Positions 6,756-15,325 of a stretch of DNA of 24,366 bases are shown in pieces. Under the pieces are notes generated by a model. That model had not been told where the DNA came from and made no database searches. It worked only from the letters and a program-made list of their open reading frames with translations. Numbering within the stretch: the first letter of the stretch is position 1; the number at the start of each line of letters is the position of its first letter. The stretch spans positions 1-24,366 of the forward strand of contig JBQNCA010000023.1 in assembly GCA_052169645.1 (NCBI GenBank), written 5' to 3'. Source of the DNA: JAIKWW01 sp052169645 (GTDB lineage: Bacteria; Bacillota; Clostridia; Peptostreptococcales; Anaerovoracaceae). The position numbers and the translations under genes are program-made.

Positions 6756-8402
6756 TTAGTCGATCTTGTCTGCGGTCTTTGTGCAATCCCATTCCGGCAT
6801 CGGGAAGCTTTCAGGAACATCCCAATCTATCATGTCATGCATCCATTCAGCTCTCTGTACGAATATATCGTGAGCAAGAGGTACAGGAGGATGACATATC
6901 CACTTAGGATCAAATGCATTCTTAACCTTAAGCAACCACAGGTGGTAGTTCGGACCGTACTGAGGACCTGTAAGGAACAGCGGTTGGTGAGGACCGAGAT
7001 GTGAAGAATAGTAATTATTCTCAATATTCATCTTTGAGGTATGCAGGAAGAACCTGTCAACACCTGAAGTATCCTCATCCTGATCCCAGTAAATAAGGAA
7101 TTCCGAATATCCCTGGTGACCCATTTCAAAGCTCTGGAACCAACCCGGATCTCCAAAGTCAGGGAACAACGGAGGCGTATATTCCGAAGCCTTGAGAGCT
7201 GCGAAAGATTCACCGTGTCTTGTTGCCTGATGCATGGATTCGATTACGAATTCTACGGATACATACGAGCCTGTCATCAGCCACATGCCTGCGGAGTCCG
7301 CATTCTTGAGCCAAGATTCGTCAGAAGGCTTGGTTCTGCGAGGTTTACCGCTGCATTCCTGCATGATGTCATCAAGTACGGCAAGCTCATAGTCCATCTG
7401 TTCTTCTGAAGCATATCCGATTACAAGACATCTTACTAAATGGAAGTTTTTCAGAGTTTCCTCGCTTTCCTTCAACCAGATATCCCAGAATTCTTCTTTA
7501 TCTTCAGCCTTTGCTATAGCTCTCCAGAATACAGGAACCTTTGTAGCGGCGGCGCAGATTTCTGCATGACCGATCTCATACATTGCCTTAACCTGTTCAG
7601 CCTTGGAAGGAACCTGATAGTTTATCCACTTGATTCTTGCCGGATCAAGCTCCAGTGCAGTGTTAGGCGCAACACCGAAAGGCTTAGGCGATTCCTGTAT
7701 GAAAGGCAGGTATTTGATAGACATCTTAGTTACGATGCCCAAGCATCCTCTAAGTCCTGTGAAACCTCTGAGTATAGCTCTGAGGTCGGGACCCGGACCT
7801 TCGCCCCAGAAAGGATCATCGCTTGTGGCGAGAGAACCCATTCTTACAATCTGACCGTCCGGCATAACCAACTCGGTACCCAGTATACGTCTATGAGGAA
7901 GACCTATCTTGAGTGAAAGAGGAGACCATCCGTCACCGAGCAGATTTGCTATAGCGGAACACTGAGCGCCGCCGCCTCCGATTACTCCGTAGCAGCCCTT
8001 ATTGAAGGCTTCCTGCTGCAGCGAAGAATATACAATTCCCGGACCTACATCCGCATACATATGCTTCTCATCCCAAGAGAACTGCTGCATACGTTTCATA
8101 TCTATTATAAGCTCGTCATCTACATGACAGTGAGTCTTAGGACCGTAGAAGCCTGTTGCATAAGGTACATATGGAACATTATATCTGTTACAAATTTTTA
8201 CGATTTTCTGAACCTCTGCAGTATCCTTTGGAAGGATAACAGCTGCAGGCAGTACAGTCATAACTCTCTCATAACCGAGCCCCGCTTCATAACCGCCGGG
8301 ACCGGATTTGTAACCCTGCATTATAGCCGGGTCTTCTGAGATATATTTAGAGCCTGTTATAGCTTCAAGTGCTTTATAAGCCTGTCTTGATATGCTACCC
8401 AT
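6756..8402 (-). CDS. FAD-linked oxidase, vanillyl-alcohol-oxidase/4-cresol-dehydrogenase-like
   Basis: Flavoprotein of 548 residues. Residues about 50-230 form a PCMH-type FAD-binding domain: VLPAAVILPKDTAEVQKIV, the phosphate-binding loop region around VPYATGFYG, IGGGGAQCSAIANLLGDG, and GFTGLRGCLGIVTKMS. The C-terminal cap ends with AFDPKWICHPP at about 496-506, the usual FDPKxIxNP end of the family, followed by an extra tail of some 40 residues. Relatives include 4-cresol dehydrogenase and vanillyl alcohol oxidase, which oxidise substrates through a flavin, so an oxidase or dehydrogenase role is well supported but the substrate is not. GGGAGG lies close before the start. The gene follows the iron-sulfur protein by 19 bases and is the last of its cluster. 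It would play the GlcD or GlcE part in a GlcDEF-like complex. Confidence 0.85.
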   Translation of the reverse strand: MGSISRQAYKALEAITGSKYISEDPAIMQGYKSGPGGYEAGLGYERVMTVLPAAVILPKDTAEVQKIVKICNRYNVPYVPYATGFYGPKTHCHVDDELIIDMKRMQQFSWDEKHMYADVGPGIVYSSLQQEAFNKGCYGVIGGGGAQCSAIANLLGDGWSPLSLKIGLPHRRILGTELVMPDGQIVRMGSLATSDDPFWGEGPGPDLRAILRGFTGLRGCLGIVTKMSIKYLPFIQESPKPFGVAPNTALELDPARIKWINYQVPSKAEQVKAMYEIGHAEICAAATKVPVFWRAIAKAEDKEEFWDIWLKESEETLKNFHLVRCLVIGYASEEQMDYELAVLDDIMQECSGKPRRTKPSDESWLKNADSAGMWLMTGSYVSVEFVIESMHQATRHGESFAALKASEYTPPLFPDFGDPGWFQSFEMGHQGYSEFLIYWDQDEDTSGVDRFFLHTSKMNIENNYYSSHLGPHQPLFLTGPQYGPNYHLWLLKVKNAFDPKWICHPPVPLAHDIFVQRAEWMHDMIDWDVPESFPMPEWDCTKTADKID

Positions 8403-8421
8403 TTTTTCACCTCCCGATTAT

Positions 8422-9858
8422 TTAAAGCGCTTCAACGATAAGCTCTGTGATATCGATAGCCTTAACACCGTCTTTTGCATCGGCATAGGTGTTGAAAGCA
8501 TCTCTGCACTGAGGATCTGCAGAAACTATTGTTTCTATACCGCATTCCTTGGCTTCGTCGAGACGATGACCTGTAGCGAACTTAGTGAGAGCAGGGAAAG
8601 CTATATCTGTTCCTCGACCTGCGCAGATATCAAATGCATTTTCTCTGATTCTGATAAATTCAGTATTATCGGCACCGGGCACGGCAGCCATGATAGTCCT
8701 TGCCTGTTCGTACAGACCCTCACGACCTCTTCTTCTTCTCTGACCCGGATAGATCATACCCATCCAGCCTCTTTCTCCCTTATAAGGAGTCCAATCGTCG
8801 CACAGTCTTGATACGGAAGATGCATCGTGATAAGCCATTCTGGTATCGACAGGAGTCTTAAGTACAAGCGTACCTTCTTCTATAGCCTTAGCTGCAATTT
8901 CCATGATATGTACTACTTCAAATCCGAGATCGGCAGTAGGGATATCGAGAAGCTTAGGATAATCTACCTTAAACATTCTGTAAGCTTCCGCATCGGATAT
9001 TACAACTCGCTTTGCACCTGCAGCCCTTATTGCATCAACAGTTTCTTTTGCAATATCTCTTGCTTCCTTAACCATCCCGATTGAGAACATAACGTTACCG
9101 TCATTCTTTTCGTTGTCAAGGAGCATAAATTCTATACCGAGAGTATCAAGTATAGTGGCAACAGCCTTAGCTATCTGAGGATTTTTAAATGATGTATTGT
9201 CACCTACATAGTAGAGAGTGTCAGCTTTTGCAGCAACCTTGCAGCCCTTTGCCCATGCTTTGCGATCATCTTTTGAGCCATAAACATTGCCTGTAGCAAG
9301 AATCTTGTCAACAGCTGTCTTATGTGCAGGAAGCGGAGCGACTCCGTCCTGAACCGCCTTAACTCTCATAGATTCCAAGGAGAGATTGATCTCCAGATCG
9401 AGGTTTCTCTTGCATGCTATATCGCAGGCACCGCAGAGAGGACATGCATATATGATGTTCAAAAGCTCAGGCGACCAATCGAGCTTTCCGTTGATCATTC
9501 CCAAACCTACTCTCATCTTGCCCATTGCTCCGTAAGCGTCAAAATCGTTATAGAGATTGGACGGACATCTTACGTTGAATTTTACACCGGGATTGTAAGT
9601 ATGCTCTACCCAGTAGCAGCCTTTACATTTGATGCAGTGATCCATGTCATACTTGAACATGTTTATATCTTCAATGTTAAATTCCAACGGTGTTCTCGGT
9701 GTGTCATATCTGGAATGGGAATTATTCTTAGGTTCACCATAATTAGGGTCTATGACAGACATCTTATAACCATCACCGGTCAGACTTTTATTTTTTGCTA
9801 TCTCTGCAGCAAGTTCCATGTTCTTCTTGCTGTTTGATAAATCATAACGGCTTGACAT
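8422..9858 (-). CDS. GlcF/GlpC-like iron-sulfur electron-transfer subunit
   Basis: Cytoplasmic protein of 478 residues with two [4Fe-4S] sites: C75, C78, C81 and a distant C98-P, then the classic C139, C142, C145 and C149. The region after about 330 resembles the paired CCG domains of GlcF, GlpC and HdrB, but the hallmark cysteines are mostly gone: the expected YHDPC reads YHDAS, the CCG reads CAG within ICAGRG, and the later CPxC reads DPQC. Electron transfer through the two cubane clusters looks intact, whereas the usual site carried by CCG domains is probably absent. It lies between two FAD-linked oxidase genes with gaps of about 20 bases, so it most likely takes electrons from one or both. 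A G-rich ribosome binding site (AAGGGGG) stands ten bases before the ATG. Confidence 0.85.
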   Translation of the reverse strand: MSSRYDLSNSKKNMELAAEIAKNKSLTGDGYKMSVIDPNYGEPKNNSHSRYDTPRTPLEFNIEDINMFKYDMDHCIKCKGCYWVEHTYNPGVKFNVRCPSNLYNDFDAYGAMGKMRVGLGMINGKLDWSPELLNIIYACPLCGACDIACKRNLDLEINLSLESMRVKAVQDGVAPLPAHKTAVDKILATGNVYGSKDDRKAWAKGCKVAAKADTLYYVGDNTSFKNPQIAKAVATILDTLGIEFMLLDNEKNDGNVMFSIGMVKEARDIAKETVDAIRAAGAKRVVISDAEAYRMFKVDYPKLLDIPTADLGFEVVHIMEIAAKAIEEGTLVLKTPVDTRMAYHDASSVSRLCDDWTPYKGERGWMGMIYPGQRRRRGREGLYEQARTIMAAVPGADNTEFIRIRENAFDICAGRGTDIAFPALTKFATGHRLDEAKECGIETIVSADPQCRDAFNTYADAKDGVKAIDITELIVEAL

Positions 9859-9879
9859 ATTATTTGTTCCCCCTTTCCA

Positions 9880-11337
9880 TTAGAAGCACAGAGTTCCCGG
9901 ATTCATGATGTTCTTTTCATCAAAGATATCCTTGACAACTTTGAGTGTAGCAGTGTAGTTACCGGCTCTATCATAGATAAGAGGAACGATATTTCCATAA
10001 GGTCTTGTAAACTGAGCACCCTTGGAAAGAAGCTCCTGTCCAGCCTCATAGGTTATTGCCGCAATCTTTTCTTTTGCATAATCATCTTCCGGATCATAGA
10101 AGAAGGTGAACTCCATCTGACATGCTCTGTTGTGCTCTATAGGCTGCTGATAAGCTCCTATCATCGATGCCGGATATGTGTGTTTAACAGCGATATTCTT
10201 TACGATATCAACATATTCCTGTGCTTTTTCAGGGCGCGCGATAAAGAAGAAATCTTCGTATGCGCCTTCAGGAACTTCCTTCCAGAACTTACCTTCCCAA
10301 GGGGTTTTGAGAGCCTTGAGAACTTTTCTTCCCAATCCCGGGAATCCCGGAAGCGCTTCTTTGAAATTGAGGTCTTTAAATGTGTTGTTGAGAATATCCA
10401 TAAGGAATTTCTCTTCATAAGCAATCTTTTCTTCAGGACGTCTTTTAACACCGCTGATTACAAAAGCAAGAATCCATTCCGGCAGTCTTGCACAAAGCTC
10501 AGGAATTTCATCGGCGGAATCAGCTGTCATTGCAGCCAAATCAACCTTATTCAAGAGAACGATTTCCTGACCTATTCTTCTCGGCATTACCTTATAAAGA
10601 AATTCATTTACGTAGACGAGATCATCGCAGCCTGCGAAGAAAATTTTATCGATTCTGCTCTTCCATTCGCATTTTGTGCTCATCCATGTAACTATACCCA
10701 TGGTACCTTGAGCGCCCTGTACCAATCGATAGAAATCAAGTCCCGGACCTGAAGGGTCTACACCTCTTGACGGTGTTTTATAATCTCCGTCTCCCGGAAA
10801 TCCGTGAACCGAGCCCGAACCCATTCTGAATACGGAACCGTCACCATATACAACTTCCATGGATTGAGTGATTTCTCCATAGTCATATACGGTATTTGTG
10901 ATAACTGCACGATCCAAAGTGTCCGAGAGCACAGATCTGTCAGCCATAGCAGTCATAGGCATCATGATTCTGAGCCCTCGCTTGTCAAGTTCCTCATACA
11001 TCTGTTTCCAAGTTACCCCCGGTTGGAAACGAACAAGTCTCAAGGATTCATCGATTTCAAGAATTTTATTCATATTCTTCATATCGATTACTATACCGCC
11101 CTGCTTAGGAATGGTAGAGCCGTATCTGTGAGACTGCGAGCTTACAGGAATAACAGGAATATTGTTTTCGTAAGCATACTTGACTACTGCGGAAACTTCT
11201 TCAGTTGATTCCGGCCAAACTACTGCATCCGCCAGACCTAAAGGCTGAAGGCTCATATCTGTAGAATAAACTTTCAGATCGGCCTCGCTGTCGCTTGCCT
11301 TTTTTACCAACTTTTTGAGTTCTTGAACTAAAGCCAT
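9880..11337 (-). CDS. FAD-linked oxidase, GlcD/GlcE-like subunit
   Basis: Flavoprotein of 485 residues from the chosen start. Residues about 33-215 form a PCMH-type FAD-binding domain: ADAVVWPESTEEVSAVVKYA, IPVIPVSSQSHRYG, GGIVIDMKNMNKI, and VQGAQGTMGIVTWMS. The C-terminal part ends in IFDEKNIMNPGTLCF, the typical end of FAD-linked oxidases acting on 2-hydroxy acids. It is a paralogue, not a copy, of the flavoprotein at 6756-8402. ATG at 11337 is taken because AAAGGAGG is ten bases upstream; an in-frame TTG at 11358 lies just before that site. The 266-base gap to the CoA-transferase could hold a weak promoter (TTGTAT at 11477-11482 and TAAAAT at 11454-11459 on the minus strand, 17 apart). The substrate is unknown. 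Confidence 0.85.
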   Translation of the reverse strand: MALVQELKKLVKKASDSEADLKVYSTDMSLQPLGLADAVVWPESTEEVSAVVKYAYENNIPVIPVSSQSHRYGSTIPKQGGIVIDMKNMNKILEIDESLRLVRFQPGVTWKQMYEELDKRGLRIMMPMTAMADRSVLSDTLDRAVITNTVYDYGEITQSMEVVYGDGSVFRMGSGSVHGFPGDGDYKTPSRGVDPSGPGLDFYRLVQGAQGTMGIVTWMSTKCEWKSRIDKIFFAGCDDLVYVNEFLYKVMPRRIGQEIVLLNKVDLAAMTADSADEIPELCARLPEWILAFVISGVKRRPEEKIAYEEKFLMDILNNTFKDLNFKEALPGFPGLGRKVLKALKTPWEGKFWKEVPEGAYEDFFFIARPEKAQEYVDIVKNIAVKHTYPASMIGAYQQPIEHNRACQMEFTFFYDPEDDYAKEKIAAITYEAGQELLSKGAQFTRPYGNIVPLIYDRAGNYTATLKVVKDIFDEKNIMNPGTLCF

Positions 11338-11603
11338 AAACTCATTTCCTCCTTTCAAAATCTTTAAAATCTCTTTGCTGAAATCTATTGAAATTATCGA
11401 TTTCTAAAATATTATCGCTAAATAAGTAAAACAATAATATTTAAGACAATTACATTTTATATATAGATTTAGTGTTATACAACTATCCAAATGTATATAA
11501 TTAATCTGTTATTTAACAATATTTCTTACTATAGACACTCTTATTAACGCAAAGACGGATTCCCCAATTATAAATTTATTATGTTATTATTGAAATTCAG
11601 ATA

Positions 11604-13211
11604 CTATCTTGATTCTATCAATTCCTTGAGTTTTCCCCATTTCTCATGGAAAATAGCCTCATCCATCAACGCCGGACCGCCTTCCGGAATTTCAGGTACA
11701 AAGCCCATATGATCAAGAATATCCTTCTGCAATTCCACACCCGGTGCGATTTCCGACAGTATCAGTCCGTTTTCTCCGAGTGTAAATACGGCTCTTTCCG
11801 TTACATAAATAACAGGTACGCCCTTTTCATAAAAGCCGTGCGCATAAAAAGCACTTTGTACCATCTTATCTACAAATTTATTGTGCTCCCCGTCTCTTAC
11901 GATATTTAACTTTCCGTCACCGACTTCAATCTTCATTCCTTTTGCCGTAAATGTTCCCAGAATGACAATCTTTTTAGCACCGGAAGCGATATTCATAAAT
12001 CCGCCTACACCCTTCATAATACCGTTTAAAATATTGGTATTCATATCGCCGTTTTTATCAACCTCGCTCAGTCCGAACATTGCAATATCCAGTCCCTGAC
12101 CTTCAAAGAAAAGGAAGTGATCGCCCTGATCCGTCATGGATTCCACATTGATATGACTTCCGAAATCAATGCCCGCCTGCGGAACTCCGCCTATGCATCC
12201 CGACTCTGAAATCATAGTCAAAAATTCGGCACAGTCTTCCTCGTCTATGATGCCGCCTACACTCTGAGGCATTCCCAAACCGAAATTGGCATAAAGCCCT
12301 TTATCTATTTCCATAGCCGATCTTCTGAGTATAACCTTCTTGAAATCGAAAGGTACCTTAGCTTCCGCATTTTCCGCAATTTCCATGCGCTTTTCGCCCG
12401 TCAGCAAAGGATTATAAAATCCGCCTACCGTACTCATTCTGTTTTCAGGATGCTCGGAAACTACAACATAATCTATATACATTCCCGGAACCTTAACCAT
12501 ATGAGGATTGATTTCACCAACCTCTACGATTTTTTCGACTTCTACGAAAACCTTTCCGCCATTGGCTCTTACAGCCTGTGCAATTGTAAGCATTTCGAGA
12601 TTATAAGGCTCTTTATCGCAGGAAATATTGCCGTGCTTATCGGCGTAGGTTCCTCTCATCCAACCGATATTCAGCGGAAAACCCGTATAATAAAGCATTT
12701 CTTCGCCGTCAAAATCCGGAAGATACTTTACATACTGAGTTTCGGAATCCTTAGCCTTCTGATTTACCGCACCTCCGTCTATTCTCGGATCTACAAAGGT
12801 TCCTATGCCTGTCTTTGAAAGGCAGCCTTTGAGTCCCTGAGCCTGAGCCTTATATATCTGTAATATAGTACCCAGCGGCAAATTCCATGCAGGAAATTTA
12901 TTTGCCATTATCGCTCTTTCCGTAACGTCGGAGCATGCCACATGAGATGCGATCCATCTTGAAATCAGTCCGTCATAGATAAGGTGATCCTCAGCCCTGC
13001 ATCTTACCCCGTCACCGTTCTTTGCGAATGATCCGCCGCCGGCTGCATGGGTATATCCGATATCTCTCGGATGCCCCGTTTCCAAAAATCTCTTTTCCAC
13101 CTCAAGAATAATTTCTTCAGGAGAACCTGATGCTCCAAAGGTTGCTATACCTATGTTGTCACCGTCATTAATCATTGCTGCGGCATCTTTTGCCGTAATA
13201 ACTTTGAACAT
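11604..13211 (-). CDS. Acyl-CoA:acetate/3-oxoacid CoA-transferase, fused alpha-beta
   Basis: Family I CoA-transferase of 535 residues carrying both alpha and beta halves, the length of YdiF and propionate CoA-transferase. The N-terminal half has the GDNIGIATFGASGSPEEI nucleotide-binding turn and AAGGG at 56-60. The C-terminal half has GLGMP at 311-315 and the catalytic motif SESGCIGGVP with the active glutamate at E336, which forms a glutamyl-CoA thioester in this family. It transfers CoA between short-chain acyl-CoA (often acetyl-CoA) and a free acid. It is first in a same-strand series with two flavoproteins and an iron-sulfur protein, which suggests it activates the substrate or product of that oxidase. 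GTGAGG is six bases before the ATG. The leader contains a stem-loop at 13245-13275. Confidence 0.9.
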   Translation of the reverse strand: MFKVITAKDAAAMINDGDNIGIATFGASGSPEEIILEVEKRFLETGHPRDIGYTHAAGGGSFAKNGDGVRCRAEDHLIYDGLISRWIASHVACSDVTERAIMANKFPAWNLPLGTILQIYKAQAQGLKGCLSKTGIGTFVDPRIDGGAVNQKAKDSETQYVKYLPDFDGEEMLYYTGFPLNIGWMRGTYADKHGNISCDKEPYNLEMLTIAQAVRANGGKVFVEVEKIVEVGEINPHMVKVPGMYIDYVVVSEHPENRMSTVGGFYNPLLTGEKRMEIAENAEAKVPFDFKKVILRRSAMEIDKGLYANFGLGMPQSVGGIIDEEDCAEFLTMISESGCIGGVPQAGIDFGSHINVESMTDQGDHFLFFEGQGLDIAMFGLSEVDKNGDMNTNILNGIMKGVGGFMNIASGAKKIVILGTFTAKGMKIEVGDGKLNIVRDGEHNKFVDKMVQSAFYAHGFYEKGVPVIYVTERAVFTLGENGLILSEIAPGVELQKDILDHMGFVPEIPEGGPALMDEAIFHEKWGKLKELIESR

Positions 13212-13244
13212 AAATTACCTCACTTCCTTTCACTCATATCTCAA

Positions 13245-13275
13245 GGAGACATATATAACTATTTATATATGCTCC
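13245..13275 (-). promoter_or_regulatory. Stem-loop in the CoA-transferase leader
   Basis: GGAG followed by CATATATA pairs with TATATATG and CTCC around a short loop, with a single bulged base. It lies some 35 bases before the start codon. There is no T-run after it, so it is not a plain terminator; it may be an operator or mRNA-stabilising structure. Confidence 0.5.
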
Positions 13276-13346
13276 GTGAAAACATTTTACTTGAATTGAT
13301 AAATATAAGTTTATTCAATTAGTTGGTATACTGATTATTTAATAAA

Positions 13347-13375
13347 ATCGTAACATCGCAACTTTGCTTTTTCAA
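13347..13375 (-). promoter_or_regulatory. Candidate promoter for the CoA-transferase cluster
   Basis: On the minus strand TTGAAA (13370-13375) and TACGAT (13347-13352) are 17 bases apart. Matches are moderate and this 427-base gap between CoA-transferase and ferredoxin is AT-rich, so chance matches are likely. Apart from this, the leader hairpin and the ferredoxin terminator, nothing else is seen in the gap. Confidence 0.35.
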
Positions 13376-13574
13376 GAATTTTTAACAATTTAGTTTGTAT
13401 ACTTATCATTTTCTTTGCCTCTTTTTTTATATATTTGGATATACAGTTATGGCACTCATTTCTTTTTCATATCAGACTGATATTAATTTTACATTTGTAA
13501 TTTATTGGTACAAAAATCACCTTACCTTTAATTAGTGTCCTCTACTTTATTGATAATCAAATAATAATATATTC

Positions 13575-13616
13575 AATAAAAACCGTACACCAATTTTTTA
13601 TAATTGATATACGGTT
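13575..13616 (-). terminator. Intrinsic terminator after the ferredoxin gene
   Basis: AACCGTA (13581-13587) pairs with TACGGTT (13610-13616) and CAATT (13591-13595) with AATTG (13602-13606). On the minus strand the stem is followed by TTTATT and it stands about 23 bases after the ferredoxin stop. Confidence 0.75.
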
Positions 13617-13638
13617 ATTTATTTCTCATATTTTAATT

Positions 13639-13821
13639 TTACAGAGAACTTATTGCCGACGCCGGACATCCTTTCATCGCATCCTCAGCTCTTTCTTCAT
13701 CCTGCGGTGCCACATTTTCTTCTATCGCAACAGCCTTACCGTTTTTGACTGAAAAGACCTCGGGACAGACAGCTTCACAATATCCGCAGGCAATACAACT
13801 CTTAGCTACTGCAAATTTCAT
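13639..13821 (-). CDS. Small ferredoxin
   Basis: Ferredoxin of 60 residues. C9, C12, C15 and C52 (in a CP pair) fit a single [4Fe-4S] cluster; C19 is also conserved in the CxxCxxCxxxCP string. The second cluster's remaining cysteines are absent, as in single-cluster ferredoxins of anaerobes. AAGGAGG stands eight bases before the ATG. It has its own promoter (13868-13895) and terminator, so it is a single-gene unit. It could serve the neighbouring oxidase cluster, but nothing in the sequence ties them together. Confidence 0.9.
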   Translation of the reverse strand: MKFAVAKSCIACGYCEAVCPEVFSVKNGKAVAIEENVAPQDEERAEDAMKGCPASAISSL

Positions 13822-13867
13822 AATGAAAACCTCCTTGTCGTTTTAATTTAAGATAATTTTTGAACTG

Positions 13868-13895
13868 ATTTTATCATAACTCGGAAAATTTTCAA
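13868..13895 (-). promoter_or_regulatory. Promoter for the ferredoxin gene
   Basis: On the minus strand TTGAAA (13890-13895) and TAAAAT (13868-13873) are 16 bases apart. The predicted transcript would start about 40 bases before the ferredoxin start codon. Confidence 0.5.
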
Positions 13896-13995
13896 TTATA
13901 TCATTGTGCTGCAAAGCACATTAAAACATATGCTCCCTGAGATTTCAGTTCCACATTTCCATAAAAATACATCTGATGAAAACTATCTGCAGACT

Positions 13996-14568
13996 TTAAA
14001 TTTCAAGAGCTATCTGTTGCGTTCTGCGCTCAACATCCTCCTCGGAAGCTGTATCTGCGGCTTCAATATCAGGAAGCTCCTGTAAATTTTTTATACCGAG
14101 CTTTTCAAGGAAAAGCTTGGTGGTTCCATAGAGTATCGGCTTTCCTATGCCTGAACCTCTGCCTTTTTCCTCTATAAGCTCACGCTTTATCAATCCGTCA
14201 ATAATTCGGTCACTCTTTATGCCCCTTATCCGATCGACCACGCTGCGGGAAATCGGCTGTTTGTAAGCCACTATCGCCAATACCTCCAATGCTGCATTCG
14301 ATAAACGCTTTTCTTTTACCGGAGTGCACAGCCTCGCTATATAATCGGCATATTCCACCCTCGTGCAAATCTGAAAACTTCCGTCTATTTCCCTAATCAT
14401 AAGACCGCTTTCGATATTGTCATATTTTACTGCAAGAAGTTCAAAGCATCGCTTTGCATCTTCGGGTGTGATATCGAGAGCTTCCGCAGCGGATAAGGTA
14501 TCAAGCGGACTGCCCCAAACGAACATCATCGCCTCAAGCGCTCTCATTATCAGCTTCTCGTTTGTCAT
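13996..14568 (-). CDS. scpB: Segregation and condensation protein B
   Basis: Protein of 190 residues matching ScpB, the winged-helix partner that, with ScpA, binds SMC in the chromosome condensation complex. Typical segments are EALDITPEDAKRCFELL, ALEVLAIVAYKQPISRS, VDRIRGIKSDRIIDGLIKR and GKPILYGTTKLFLEKLGI. The start is the ATG at 14568, with GGAG upstream, not the adjacent in-frame TTG. It overlaps the end of scpA by 35 bases, indicating coupled translation, and is the last gene of the long housekeeping series. Confidence 0.95.
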   Translation of the reverse strand: MTNEKLIMRALEAMMFVWGSPLDTLSAAEALDITPEDAKRCFELLAVKYDNIESGLMIREIDGSFQICTRVEYADYIARLCTPVKEKRLSNAALEVLAIVAYKQPISRSVVDRIRGIKSDRIIDGLIKRELIEEKGRGSGIGKPILYGTTKLFLEKLGIKNLQELPDIEAADTASEEDVERRTQQIALEI

Positions 14569-15304
14569 CAAGCTCCACCCCGTCCCGCAATTTTATATAA
14601 ATCATATCAAAATTTTCTTCCTGCTCTACTATAAGCATATGCTGCGACATCATTTCCAATACAGTAACAAAGTTCAATACTATATTATATAAATCCGACG
14701 ATTCGCCTATCAATTCCGTGAACTCCATACGCCCGTATTTTTTAAGCTGATTGAAGAGTCGCACGGAACACACTTCCATCGTCATACGCTCTCTTTCAAC
14801 GCTTTCATATCTGCTCCTCATTTCCGATTCACGCATACGTTTCTCTAAAAACAGCCTGAAAGCCAATATAAACCTGTCGACTTCCACATTGAAATATTCT
14901 ATGGGCGCATCGGTATAAACTGAAATATCTTCTCTCGGTTTTGTATAAACAAGCTCCGATTCATCAATTTTCTGAGAAACCATTTCAGATATAAGCTTAT
15001 ATTTTTTGTATTCACGAATACGATCCGCCAATTCATCACGAGGATCCGATTCCTTATCCTCTGTCAATGCTTCGCCTCCCGGCAGCAGCATTGCCGATTT
15101 TATCTGAATCAAAGTTGCCGCAAGCAGCATGAACTCCGCCGCCGATTCCGGATTCACCGTTCTTATGTTGTCAACATGCATGATATACTGCTTCGTTATT
15201 TCCGCAATATTTACATCATATATACTTACTCCGGCTCTCTCTATCAAATAAACCAACAGGTCAAACGGACCTTCAAAAATATCAAGCTTTACTTTATAAG
15301 ACAT
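14534..15304 (-). CDS. scpA: Segregation and condensation protein A
   Basis: Protein of 256 residues matching ScpA, the kleisin that bridges the SMC heads. The N-terminal signature FEGPFDLLVYLIERAGVSIY is canonical, followed by EITKQYIMHV and the EFMLLAATLIQIKSAMLLP helix. The C-terminal winged-helix part ends close to the overlap with scpB. GGAG is six bases before the ATG. The gap to the lipid kinase upstream is 21 bases, so they are likely co-transcribed. Confidence 0.95.
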   Translation of the reverse strand: MSYKVKLDIFEGPFDLLVYLIERAGVSIYDVNIAEITKQYIMHVDNIRTVNPESAAEFMLLAATLIQIKSAMLLPGGEALTEDKESDPRDELADRIREYKKYKLISEMVSQKIDESELVYTKPREDISVYTDAPIEYFNVEVDRFILAFRLFLEKRMRESEMRSRYESVERERMTMEVCSVRLFNQLKKYGRMEFTELIGESSDLYNIVLNFVTVLEMMSQHMLIVEQEENFDMIYIKLRDGVELDDKREADNESA

Positions 15305-15325
15305 GAAATCTCCTACATAAAAATT

